Source: Paenibacillus piri (lineage in GTDB: Bacteria; Bacillota; Bacilli; Paenibacillales; NBRC-103111). From it: 64,000 nt of DNA. Position 1 is the stretch's first letter, and every line of letters begins with the position of its first letter. The DNA lies in the NCBI RefSeq assembly GCF_004354045.1, contig NZ_SMRT01000001.1, positions 992,001 to 1,056,000 of the forward strand. The letters are read 5' to 3'. The notes below the pieces were generated by a model. That model searched no databases. It was not told where the DNA came from and saw only the letters and a list, made by a program, of their open reading frames with translations. Shown in pieces: positions 43,572-53,400 of the stretch. A program made the position numbers and the translations under genes.

Positions 43572-45044
43572 TCACAGCGTATGGCCGCGATCTCTCTTAA
43601 CGGCGTTCCGCGCCGGGCTGCTGCCCATATCGCCGCCTGCTGCGCCGTCCGTATCGATGACGGAGCTTCCGCCGTCTGTTCCGCTCCGTTCGCCGGTACC
43701 TGCGCCGTTGTCCATGCCTTCATCCGCCGCTCCGACAGACCCAGGAACCGTTTCAGTCCTGCGGCCGGCTGCCCATTTGACAAGCGCCGGGGACAAAATG
43801 GCGAGAAAGCACAAGGAGCCTGTGACTCGTGCCGTACCGAGTATGCTCATGAAGACTTCATACGATACGCCGGAGTACAGCTGCATGCCGACTATCGGTG
43901 CAAAAATCGCCGACACCTGCGTCAGCGTCGTGTAAATGGCGATCGCCCGCTGACGCCCACGACTCGCGACGATTTCCAGCAGCCGGTTGAAGACGGCCTG
44001 CTGGAAGCCAGCCGTTGCGATGCCGCCGATAAAATCGTACAGGTACGCCCAGCTCATGCCGGGGATATACAGCCAGAAATAGGGAGTGACCGCAAGCGTA
44101 AACGCAGAGCCGAATAACGCCCAGCCGGTCCCTTTGCGGTCTGCGAAGCGGGCCCATAATTGGAAGCCGATCAGCATGCCGATCGCACCGACAATCGTAT
44201 CGATGCTGATCATCGTGTTGGTTGCCTGCAAAGTGTCGACTTTGATTTTCGTATAAACAGGCCAAACCGCCTGCCACGAAAAAATGAAGATGATGGCGCT
44301 TGCGCTAAACAGGTAATAAGCTCTGCCGTGGTTTAATTGATATTTTTCCAGCCAATGGACTGCGGCAGCGTCGCTTTGCGGACGTTCGTCCCGTTCCTTG
44401 CCGGCTTCGGGCCGGTGCTTCTTTGGCCCAACCGTCGCCTCCGGCTCCTCGCTCGGAATGCGCAGCTTCATAAAATACCATGTTTCCACAACAGCAGCGG
44501 CAAAGCCGATCGAAAAAGCAAGCTGATACCCGTACGGGTACGGAAAACGATCGATGCTCCAGCCGGCGACAAACGCTATGATCATCCCGCACAAGCCGGT
44601 CCATATATTCCGTTTGGCCAATACGCGGTTGCGATAGGCGGCGGGAATCAATTCCCCTATCATCGATTGCCACGCCACGGCGATGACGGAATTGAAAGCG
44701 TTGTACAAGCCGACCAGCAAAATAAGCGCTGTTATCGGAGAAGCGGTTAAATACGGAACGAAGATTAACAAAAAATAAAAAAAGCGGCATAGCAAAATCA
44801 AACCGCCGACAATTCGTTTTTGCCTGCGGAACCGGGTAATCACCATCGCCGCAGGAAGGGTCAACAAAATGGTCAACAGCGCAGGTACTGAAGAGAGCAT
44901 GGCGTAGTCGCTGTTGGTGGCTCCGAGACGCGAAGCGAGCACGCCGATAAACGGCGTGACGAAATTAAATCCGATGGACCAGAAAATACCGTTCAACAAA
45001 TTGTTCCGGATGTTGTCCCTGAGTACCTTGTACTCCGCTCTCAT
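43572..45044 (-). CDS. Major facilitator superfamily transporter
   Basis: 490 residues, twelve predicted membrane helices, with a central cytoplasmic loop at about 195-240 (EEPEATVGPKKHRPEAGK). A glycine/serine/aspartate-rich C-terminal tail of about 60 residues (from RTETVPGSVGAADEG) is unusual. The substrate is unknown. AAGGTGA precedes ATG 45044. Convergent with the pentapeptide-repeat gene. Confidence 0.85.
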   Translation of the reverse strand: MRAEYKVLRDNIRNNLLNGIFWSIGFNFVTPFIGVLASRLGATNSDYAMLSSVPALLTILLTLPAAMVITRFRRQKRIVGGLILLCRFFYFLLIFVPYLTASPITALILLVGLYNAFNSVIAVAWQSMIGELIPAAYRNRVLAKRNIWTGLCGMIIAFVAGWSIDRFPYPYGYQLAFSIGFAAAVVETWYFMKLRIPSEEPEATVGPKKHRPEAGKERDERPQSDAAAVHWLEKYQLNHGRAYYLFSASAIIFIFSWQAVWPVYTKIKVDTLQATNTMISIDTIVGAIGMLIGFQLWARFADRKGTGWALFGSAFTLAVTPYFWLYIPGMSWAYLYDFIGGIATAGFQQAVFNRLLEIVASRGRQRAIAIYTTLTQVSAIFAPIVGMQLYSGVSYEVFMSILGTARVTGSLCFLAILSPALVKWAAGRRTETVPGSVGAADEGMDNGAGTGERSGTDGGSSVIDTDGAAGGDMGSSPARNAVKRDRGHTL

Positions 45045-45341
45045 TATGTCACCTTAATTCCTATTCGGGAAAAAATGGGCCGCTGCCTTTCTCATTGTAT
45101 CGGAAACGGCGGCTTCCTTCCATCATTAATTTTGCGCGGCTTGGATGGCGACGGGAAATGGAATCGACTTGCGGTTTGCCCGGTTAAAACAGTACGAAAG
45201 CGGTTCTGGGCCGTCAATGCGGATCATTGTCGAAAACCATGCCAGACTCAGGTTTAACGGCTATCCCCTGCAGATTGGTTGAATCAGTACTATTGCGCGT
45301 AATCAGACAAGTCTGTAACATGTTGGCCAAATAAGAAGGAG

Positions 45342-45665
45342 GGGTACGACCAATCAGGCAGTATGGACCTGGCGGCATTATTTACCGGAAAGTTGAAGCT
45401 GAACGGGCTGCAGAACAAAGGCTGGACGATTGCTGCCGATAATATGCGGTATATCGTCCCGAATGCGGCGCTCACGCTGACTTCCCAACATTATATCGAC
45501 AAAGGCGAGGAGCTCGATGAAATGATCCGCAGCGCCCAAACCAACTACATTTTGGGCAATATCGACGATGCCGGCTGGCAGGCGGAGCTGGAGCGATGGC
45601 GAAAAAGCGGCGGCGACACGGTTATCGAGCAGTTTACGGCGGATTATATACGAAAATATCAATAA
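45342..45665 (+). pseudogene. C-terminal remnant of a LplA/YtcQ-type solute-binding protein
   Basis: The frame reads MDLAALFTGKLKLNG, then GGDTVIEQFTADYIRKYQ at its end, with TNYILGNIDDAGWQAELERW between: this is the closing segment of large family-1 binding lipoproteins (usually about 500-560 residues). No signal peptide, lipobox or core domain lies upstream, where the 45045-45340 region shows no matching frame. It ends 23 bp before a dehydrogenase gene. Most likely a deletion remnant; a short expressed peptide cannot be excluded. Confidence 0.6.
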
Positions 45666-45688
45666 GGGATCGAGAAAAGAGGCAAACG

Positions 45689-46657
45689 ATGAAACCTTTC
45701 AACATCTTGGTCATGCAGCATATTCATTCCGAAGGATTGGAAGTGCTGCGGCAAGCGAATTGCCGCATTACGATACCCGATCGGCTGGATCGGGAGACGG
45801 TTCTGCCGCTTGCCCGTGAAGCGGATGCGATTCTTGTCCGTACGGCTGCGATTGACAGAACGCTGATCGAAAGCGCTCCCAACTGCAAGGTCGTCGCCCG
45901 TCACGGGGCGGGTATCGATCAAATCGATCAGAAGGCTGCGGCCGAGCGCGGCATTTTTGTATGCAACACGCCGCACGCCAATTCCAATTCGGTGGCCGAG
46001 CATGCTGTCGGCATGATGATCGCTTTGTCCCATCACATGCTGAAAGGCGACCGTGCTTTGCGCCAGGGCGATTTCGACGCGAGAAATCGGTACATAGGCA
46101 CCGAGCTGCTAGGCAAAACGCTGGGCATTATCGGTCTCGGCAATATCGGCAAAAGGGTGGCGCGCAAATGTGCGCTCGGCATGGAAATGAACGTCATCGC
46201 TTACGACCCGTTTCTCGAGGACGGTTCGGGTCTCGGCTATGTCCGCATGTCGGATTCGTTCGACGCGCTGATGGCGGAGTCGGATATCGTATCGCTGCAT
46301 GTCCCGTACGTGCCGCAGTTTCACAATCTGATCGACCGGAGGGCGCTGTCGCTCATGAAGCCGGGAGCGCTTCTGATCAATTGCGCCAGGGGCGGCCTGG
46401 TAGATGAGCAGGCGCTGTATGAGCTGCTGAAGGAAGGAAAGCTGGCCGCGGCGGGCTTGGATGTGTTCGAGCACGAACCGCCGATCGGCCGCCATCCGCT
46501 GTGGGAGCTGGATAATGTAATCGTCACTCCCCATATGTCGGCCCACACCGAAGATGCTCTGATTGCTATGGCTGTCGGCGCAGCGGAAGAAATTGTGCGC
46601 GTTCTGCGCAACGAACAGCCCTTGTATTGTGTCAACCGGCATTTATTCCAATCGTAG
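45689..46657 (+). CDS. D-isomer-specific 2-hydroxyacid dehydrogenase
   Basis: ATG 45689 (MKPFNILVMQHIHSEG) is preceded by AAAAGAGGC; the earlier frame start overlaps the remnant. 322 residues: NAD-binding GLGNIGKRVARK (about 150), catalytic Arg in NCARGGLVDE, Glu in DVFEHEPP, His in TPHMSAHTEDA. Family includes phosphoglycerate, glycerate and (S)-sulfolactate dehydrogenases. Followed after 12 bp by an LDH2-type dehydrogenase of opposite stereochemical class. Confidence 0.92.
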   Translation: MKPFNILVMQHIHSEGLEVLRQANCRITIPDRLDRETVLPLAREADAILVRTAAIDRTLIESAPNCKVVARHGAGIDQIDQKAAAERGIFVCNTPHANSNSVAEHAVGMMIALSHHMLKGDRALRQGDFDARNRYIGTELLGKTLGIIGLGNIGKRVARKCALGMEMNVIAYDPFLEDGSGLGYVRMSDSFDALMAESDIVSLHVPYVPQFHNLIDRRALSLMKPGALLINCARGGLVDEQALYELLKEGKLAAAGLDVFEHEPPIGRHPLWELDNVIVTPHMSAHTEDALIAMAVGAAEEIVRVLRNEQPLYCVNRHLFQS

Positions 46658-46669
46658 AGGTGAGAGGTC

Positions 46670-47719
46670 ATGAGTAACTTCGTCATCCGGGCACAATCAT
46701 TAAAGGAATTTTGCGCAGCCGTATTTGCCAAATCGCTTCCTGAAGAGGAGGCCGTTATTATCGCCGACAATCTGATCGATTCCGATTTGCTGGGGGTTGA
46801 ATCCCACGGCGCTTCCCGCGTACCCGGCTATTTGAAACGAATGGAGCAGGGTCTCATCGAGAGAAGGACGAACATAACGCTTCTTTCCGAAACCCCGACA
46901 ACAGCGATGTACGATGCCGGCAACGGCTGGGGGCAGGTTGTCTCCGTCAAGGCGATGTAGACGGCAATTGAGAAGGCGAAGGCTTACGGTACGGCGTTCG
47001 TGGGCGTGAACAATTCGAATCACTTTGGCACCTGCTCCTATTATACGCGGATGGCGGCGGCGGAAGGCTGTATCGGCATTGCGATGACGAACAGCTCGGC
47101 AATGATGGTTCCGTTCGGCTCCAACGAACCGTCCTTGGGCACCAACCCGCTGTCCATCGCCGTACCGGCCGGTGAAGGCAAAGACCCGGTAGTGCTCGAT
47201 ATGGCTACCAGCAACGTCGCCAGAGGAAAAATCATATTGGCCAAAACAAAGGGCCAAGCGATTCCGGAAGGCTGGGCTGTAACGAAGGACGGCGAGCCGA
47301 CGACGGACCCGATCGCAGCGCTGGAAGGCTTCCTGCTGCCGATGGGCTCCAAAGGCTCGGGACTGGCCATTATGGTCGACATTTTATCCGGGGTTCTGAC
47401 CGGCGCTTTGTTCGGCAAGCGCGTTCCCCGCATGTACGAGGATCCGGAGCCGCAGCGGATCGGCCACTTTTTCGGCGTAATCAAGGTCGGCGCCTTTATG
47501 GATGTGGAGGAATTCGGCAGCCGAATTCAAGAGAAGATCGACGAAACCGTCAACAGCAAGCCGGCCAAAGGATTTGACCGGGTGTATATGCCGGGTGAGA
47601 TCGAGACGTTGAAAATGAAGCGGCAGTTGGCCGAAGGCATCGCCTTGTCGCCGGCTGTCTTCCGCGATCTGGAGCAAACGGGCCATCATTACGGAGTGGA
47701 TATTCACTCTTATTTGTAA
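46670..47719 (+). pseudogene. Malate/L-lactate dehydrogenase (LDH2/YlbC family) with an in-frame TAG
   Basis: The frame runs 349 codons, the normal family length, but codon 97 (46958-46960) is TAG. Before it: FVIRAQSLKEFCAAVFAKS, DSDLLGVESHGASRVPGYL. After it, in the same frame: TAIEKAKAYGTAFVGVNNSN with catalytic HFG, SAMMVPFGSNEPSLGTNPL and GSKGSGLAIMVDILSG. A CAG to TAG change in the expected AMQ/AMR position explains it. Likely a recent nonsense mutation or sequence error, because the rest is intact. With the preceding dehydrogenase it could invert a hydroxyacid's stereochemistry. Confidence 0.85.
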
Positions 47720-47771
47720 CAGCGTGACAACGGACATTGCGGCCGGAACCGTTCCGGCATCCGCTATATTG

Positions 47772-47809
47772 CCGGACGGCCGGAGACGATGATCTCCGGC
47801 CGTCTTTTT
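47772..47809 (+). terminator. Terminator after the LDH2-type gene, with CCGG motif (copy 4)
   Basis: GACGGCCGGAGA (47775-47786) pairs perfectly with TCTCCGGCCGTC (47793-47804), six-base loop, five T. CCGG-ACGG-CCGG-AGA at 47772-47786 repeats the layout seen in the leaders at 18.5 and 41.8 kb. Repeat C starts one base after the T-run. Confidence 0.85.
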
Positions 47810-47810
47810 G

Positions 47811-47947
47811 CTTCGCACAGCCTTGACAAATGCTTCCGTTCCCGAAGGACGCGAAGCCGTTTATCCTTGTAAGTATCCCGTTCATCCTGCCTTGCCAAAC
47901 TTGATTGATGTGCCCGTCCCTTAAAGACCGCGAAGCCGTATCATGAT
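47811..47947. repeat. Dispersed repeat C, copies 4 and 5
   Basis: Copy 4 (47811-47865) has CTTCGCACAGCCTTGACAAA and ends GCGAAGCCGTTTATC. Copy 5 (about 47900-47947) is more degenerate (CTTGATTGATGTGCCCGTCC, then GCGAAGCCGTATC). Together with the terminator they fill the 393-bp gap before the AraC sensor gene, where I also see TATAAT at 48040-48045 without a -35 box. Confidence 0.7.
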
Positions 47948-48112
47948 CGCCGCAGCGGACGACCGTCACGCGCAGCGGTCCCTAAGCGAGCGGCTGCCGT
48001 GAAAGCGGTTTAGGCATCGCCGTATCGGTTTGTTTCTGCTATAATTAATTTTACGGTTTATGTTTTCGGCAAGGCAATCTTTTAATATAGTCAAGCTAGG
48101 AGCTGTCCCCAA

Positions 48113-50389
48113 TTGCCTAAATATTTGTACCGCATGCTAGTGTTCACTCTGCTGCTCGTGTTCATCCCCGTAGCTTCCATCGGGACGATATCGTATTATA
48201 TCGCTTCGAAAGATATCGAGCTGAAAGTGAATAAAGGAAATGAGCAAATACTGCTGCAAAACCAGATGCGTATCGAGCAGGTGTTGAAAAGCGTGGAGCT
48301 GGCCGCAGTTCAATATTTGAATTCATCGATTGTGCTCGATTCCCTTTATTCGAATATTACGAGTGAGGATTTCGGCACGATCACCGACCTTGCCAAAGGG
48401 TTGTACCATGTCCAATCGTTGGCAGGCGTTTCGGGAACTTACTTGATCAACCTGGAGCAGGACTGGATGATCAGCAGCCGCGGCTTTACTTCCGCATCAA
48501 GCTATTCCAACCAGGATGTGCTCGATGAATATATCATGCGTTCCAAAAACTTATTTTGGACCGCATACGATCCAGCCAAAGAAAAACCGCCGGCCCAAGG
48601 GGAAAATCTCGCCATGGATACGATCCGGCTCGTAGTAAAGCTCCCGATTGCTGCGGCCGCATCCAAGCCGCGTGCGATGCTGATCATTAATATGTCGTAC
48701 AGCGTATTGGAGAGCTACTTGGCGCAAAATCAGCAGCTGGGTAGCATTTATGTGCTTAACGCCGAGCGCGAGCCTTTTTTGGCCAGCTACAGTTCGCCGA
48801 AGCTGCAGGATGATATGATTGCTAACCTGAAAAGCGCCACCGGCTCCAGCGGCTTTTTTAAAGGCAATGATTTGGCGGTTACCTATAAAGTTGCGCAGTA
48901 CAATAACTGGTCGTATGTTTCTGTCGTCTCTATCGACGCCATCACGAAGGAATCCAAAAAGATTGCTTTAATTACGCTGAACGCCTGCCTCGCCATATTC
49001 ATTTTGTTCGCAGCCGCCGCCTGGTACGGCAGCCGGAAAATGTATACGCCGATCCGCAAGCTGTTCATCACGATGGAGGAGCTGGGCGATGGAGCGGCCG
49101 ATTTGAAGAAAAGGGACGAATTCGCTTATCTGGAGGACCGGTTTCACACGTTGTTCAGCTCGCGCAAGGAGCTTGAGCAGCTGCATCGGGTGCAGATGTC
49201 CCAGATGAAGGAGTTTTTTTTGCTGAAGCTGTTCATGGGCCAGATTACGGAAAGCGAGTTTTCGTTCAAATGCGATACGTACGGCTTTACCGCGCGCAAA
49301 AAAGCTTTGGCCGTGCTGACGCTGCAGATCGATACGCTCCAAGGTTCGCGTTATTTGGACCGGGACAAAGAGCTTCTGCTGTTTGCGATCAACAATATCG
49401 TCAATGAGCTGATTCCCGCCGACCGTATGGTCGGAGCGCTGCTGCTGGATCAATCCCAGGTGTCGCTGATGACGAGCGAGAAGGAAGATCCGGAGGAGCT
49501 GAAGGCGGTTTTCTACGAAACGTCCGAGCTGATCAAGTTGAAGGTGCATGAGCTGCTGCAGCTGAATATAAGCATCGGCATCAGCCGCCCGTTCGTCAAA
49601 TATACCGGCGCCATGGACGCTTATACCGAGGCGCTCGAGGCATTAAAAAGAAGAATCAGTCTGGGCAATGACATCATTCTTCACTATGACGACATTGAAA
49701 CCGTAAGCGGGAATAAAGGCAGTGCGATCGCGTCGCTGAATCATGTCGAGGATTATATGATCAATGCGCTCAAAGGCGGGGACGACGTTGCGGCCATTCA
49801 ACATTTTGACGAGTACGTTTCCTCGATTATGGACCGCGGGGTGCAGTTCAACGATTTTCAAATTTTGATGCTCCAGCTCATTACCCGGATTTACCAGCTT
49901 GTGCAGCAGCAGGGCGGTTCGCTCGATCAACTGGTCGGCTCCAACTCGACGGTCGCCCATTTTATGAAATTGAACACGGTGCAGGGCATTTCGGCCTGGT
50001 TTAAAAAAGATCTGCTGCCGCCGACGCTCGCGTTCGTCAAGCAGCGCGTGGAATCGCAATATTTGAATACCGCGCATCAGATGGTGCAAATGATCCACGA
50101 GCAGTACGATCAGGATATATCCTTGGAATCATGTGCAGACCAGCTCAAATTCCATCCGGTCTATTTAAGCCGGGTATTCAAAAAGGAAATCGGCGTTACG
50201 TTCATCGAATATTTGACCGATTATCGTGTAAGCATGGCCAAGCAGCTGCTCGAAACGACGAATCTGAAAATTTCGGAAATCGCTGAGCGGCTTAATTACA
50301 ACAGCTCGACCGGCTTCATCCGGACCTTCCGTAAAATTACAGGCGTAACTCCAGGCCAGTATCGCGAAGCCCATACGAAAATGGAGTAA
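48113..50389 (+). CDS. Membrane-bound AraC-family regulator with extracellular sensor
   Basis: 758 residues from TTG 48113 (TAGGAGC before it). Membrane helix at about 8-28, Cache-like extracellular domain at about 30-280, second helix at about 283-305, a linker with GGDEF-like fold remnants, and an AraC DNA-binding domain at the end (ISLESCADQLKFHPVYLSRV, KISEIAERLNYNSSTGFIRT). Such one-component membrane regulators control neighbouring sugar genes in Paenibacillaceae. None lies directly downstream, where a hybrid kinase follows. Confidence 0.9.
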   Translation: MPKYLYRMLVFTLLLVFIPVASIGTISYYIASKDIELKVNKGNEQILLQNQMRIEQVLKSVELAAVQYLNSSIVLDSLYSNITSEDFGTITDLAKGLYHVQSLAGVSGTYLINLEQDWMISSRGFTSASSYSNQDVLDEYIMRSKNLFWTAYDPAKEKPPAQGENLAMDTIRLVVKLPIAAAASKPRAMLIINMSYSVLESYLAQNQQLGSIYVLNAEREPFLASYSSPKLQDDMIANLKSATGSSGFFKGNDLAVTYKVAQYNNWSYVSVVSIDAITKESKKIALITLNACLAIFILFAAAAWYGSRKMYTPIRKLFITMEELGDGAADLKKRDEFAYLEDRFHTLFSSRKELEQLHRVQMSQMKEFFLLKLFMGQITESEFSFKCDTYGFTARKKALAVLTLQIDTLQGSRYLDRDKELLLFAINNIVNELIPADRMVGALLLDQSQVSLMTSEKEDPEELKAVFYETSELIKLKVHELLQLNISIGISRPFVKYTGAMDAYTEALEALKRRISLGNDIILHYDDIETVSGNKGSAIASLNHVEDYMINALKGGDDVAAIQHFDEYVSSIMDRGVQFNDFQILMLQLITRIYQLVQQQGGSLDQLVGSNSTVAHFMKLNTVQGISAWFKKDLLPPTLAFVKQRVESQYLNTAHQMVQMIHEQYDQDISLESCADQLKFHPVYLSRVFKKEIGVTFIEYLTDYRVSMAKQLLETTNLKISEIAERLNYNSSTGFIRTFRKITGVTPGQYREAHTKME

Positions 50390-50467
50390 GGCGCAGCTCC
50401 GGCCGGACATGCGATAAAAGCCGAAATGGAGGAAGGAATCGGCACCGGGACGTTGAATTATTGAAGT

Positions 50468-53400
50468 ATGATGAAAAAACGTACAACCTTTCTTATTCTT
50501 GGAATTTTTATACTTGTTTTGATAGTCGTGCGTCTTGTATGGATTACGCTGCAGGCGACGCCGGAGCATCCGAAGGCCGTGCAGGGCGTGCTGGATTTGC
50601 GGGGCTGGAGTCTGGAGGAAAACGGCCCGATCACACTCGACGGGGAGTGGGAATTTTATCCCGACAGGCTGATTAAGCCGGACCTGCCGGATCAAGACAG
50701 CGGTGCGGAAAAGGAATATATCCGCGTTCCCGGCAACTGGAAGATTGCATCGTCGCCGACAATGCAAGGCTACGGTTCCTATCGTCTGCGTATTTTGATG
50801 GATCCGCAAGCGGACAGATTGCTCGCCGTTCGCATCCAGGAAATTACGGTCTCGTCCGAGTTCTTTGTCGACGGCATCTCGCGCGGACATTCCGGACAGC
50901 CGGCAGCAGTCGCGGAGCAATATATACCGAACAAGCGGCCGTATACGACTTCGTTCCATACCGGCCGCGATCAGGTCGAGCTCGTGATCCACGTCGCCAA
51001 CTTCCATAACGACACGGCCGGAGGCCTGGTCAAGTCTTTGCTGTTCGGCCCAAGCGACGCCTTGCAAAGCCGTTTGTTGTTTTCTATGGGTATGCAGCTG
51101 CTGTTGTGCACCGTGCTGCTTATTCATATGTTGTATGCGTTCATTCTTTATTGGATCGGTGCGCGCCAGAGCGTGCTGCTTTTGTTCGCCCTGCTCAATT
51201 TCAGCACCATCCTGATGACGCTGCTTTCCGACGACAGGCTTCTGCTGACCTGGCTGCCGATCTCTTACGTCTTGTATGTCAAGCTTATTTATTTATCCTT
51301 CATCGGCATTAACTTTTCGCTTGTCCGGTTTGCGAACGCCCTGCTGCCGAACTATGCAATGCCGAGAATAAACGCGTGGTATTCCGTAATTTGCGCGCTT
51401 CTGGCGGCCTGTATTCTTGTGCTGCCCATACAGTACGCTGCGCCGATCGGCCTGTTCATCTTTAATTCCGGCGTTGCGGGAGCGGTAATTTTGGTATGGC
51501 TGCCCGTCCGCTCCACGCTGCGCGGTGAAGAAGACACGATATTTTTGCTATCCGGCGCGACGTTTGTCATGATCAATATGTTGTGGAACTACTTCGGGAT
51601 GATCAAATCGGTTGACATGTATTTTTATCCGATTGATCTGATCGCCGCCTTTTTTGCCTTTGCCGCTTTTTGGTTCAAGCGTTATATGAGGACGGCCAAT
51701 CGAACGGAGAAGCTGGCTCGCATGCTTCAGCTGGCCGACAAGCAAAAGGACGATTTTCTGGCGAATACCTCCCACGAATTACGAAATCCGCTGCATGGTA
51801 TATTAAATATTGCGCAAAGCATGAAGGATAACGGGAACGCCGCACTTGACGAAAGGAATATACAGAGTCTGGATCTGCTCATTACGGTCGGCAGACGCAT
51901 GTCCTATATGCTGAACGATCTGCTCGATATGAGCCGGCTTCGCGAGAGCGGAATTGTGCTGCATACGAACCGGCTCCAATTGGAAGCCGTTGCCTCGGGG
52001 GTGTTGGATATGCTTCGGTTCATGACGGAAGGCAAGCCGATTCGCTTGATCAACCGTATTCCGGATACGTTCCCGTATGTCATAGCGGATGAGAACCGGC
52101 TGATTCAGGTGATGTTCAATCTGCTGCACAATGCGGTGAAGTATACGCACGAAGGAAGTGTGACGATCAGAGCCGAAGCTGGGGGAGACGGGTACGCGAG
52201 AATCGTCATTGAAGATACGGGAATCGGGATGAGCGAGGAAACGCTTCAACGAATATTCCGACCTTACGAGCAGGGAGATTCCGGAATTACGGCAATCGGC
52301 GGCGGTATCGGTCTCGGATTAAGCATAGCCAAGCAGTTGGTGGAACTTCACGGCGGTCATATTGAAACCAGCTCCGCTGCAGGTCAAGGATCTGTGTTCA
52401 GCTTCACGCTGCCGCTTGCCGATCCTTCTGCCGAAGGAGAGATAGGAGGCAGAGATACGCCGCCGCTCTTTTATTCGGAAGCGGCTCCGGCCGTTTTGCC
52501 CGAAGTCGGACAGACTCCGATTAAAACGGAAGTGTATTCGGACCGTAATGATCGAGCGCGGATATTAGCGGTAGATGACGATGCAATCAATTTGAGTATT
52601 CTTGTCAATCTGCTGGCTTCCGATCATTATGAAATTGTAACAGCTGCAAGCGGAACAGAGGCGCTCTCGATTTTGGATAACCATGTCTGGGATCTTGTCA
52701 TAACGGATGTTATGATGCCGAGGATGTCCGGATATGAGCTGACGCAAACAATTCGCCTGCGCTTCTCCATTTCCGAGCTGCCGGTTCTTCTTCTGACCGC
52801 GCGCAGCCGTCCCGAGGACATTCAAGCCGGTTTTCAGGCAGGAGCAAACGATTATGTCATGAAACCGGTGGAAGCAGACGAGTTGAAGTCGCGTGTGAAG
52901 GCTTTGACCGAGCTGAGAGCATCCATACGGGAAAGAATGCAGATGGAAGCGGCGTGGCTGCAGGCACAGATTCAACCGCATTTTCTGTTTAATACATTAA
53001 GCTCGATAGCGGCATTAAGCGAGTTGGATACGGAAAGAATGCGTCAGCTGCTGGATGCCTTCGGCAATTATTTGCAAACCAGCTTTCAATTTGCCAACAC
53101 GGAGAAGCTGGTTCCGATTCATCACGAGCTGGAGCTTGTTCGTTCGTATTTGTTCATCGAGCGGGCAAGGTTCGATCAGCGGCTCCAGGTTATATGGGAA
53201 GTGGACCCGAATATGGATCTGGACATTCCGCCGCTGTCGATCCAGCCGCTTGTCGAAAATGCCGTCAGGCACGGAATAACGAAGCGTTCCCGCGGCGGAA
53301 CGGTACGAATCTGTATTTCCGATCACCCGGAGTATGCGGACATTACGATTGCCGATGACGGAATAGGGATGAGCGACGAAACCTTGCAGACGGTATTATA

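Noticed and set aside
43402..44117. Plus-strand frames over the 3' part of the MFS gene
   Set aside because: Low-complexity shadows of the real minus-strand transporter.
48968..49549. Minus-strand frame of 193 codons inside the AraC sensor gene
   Set aside because: Shadow frame rich in Arg/His/Gln with no start site or family match.
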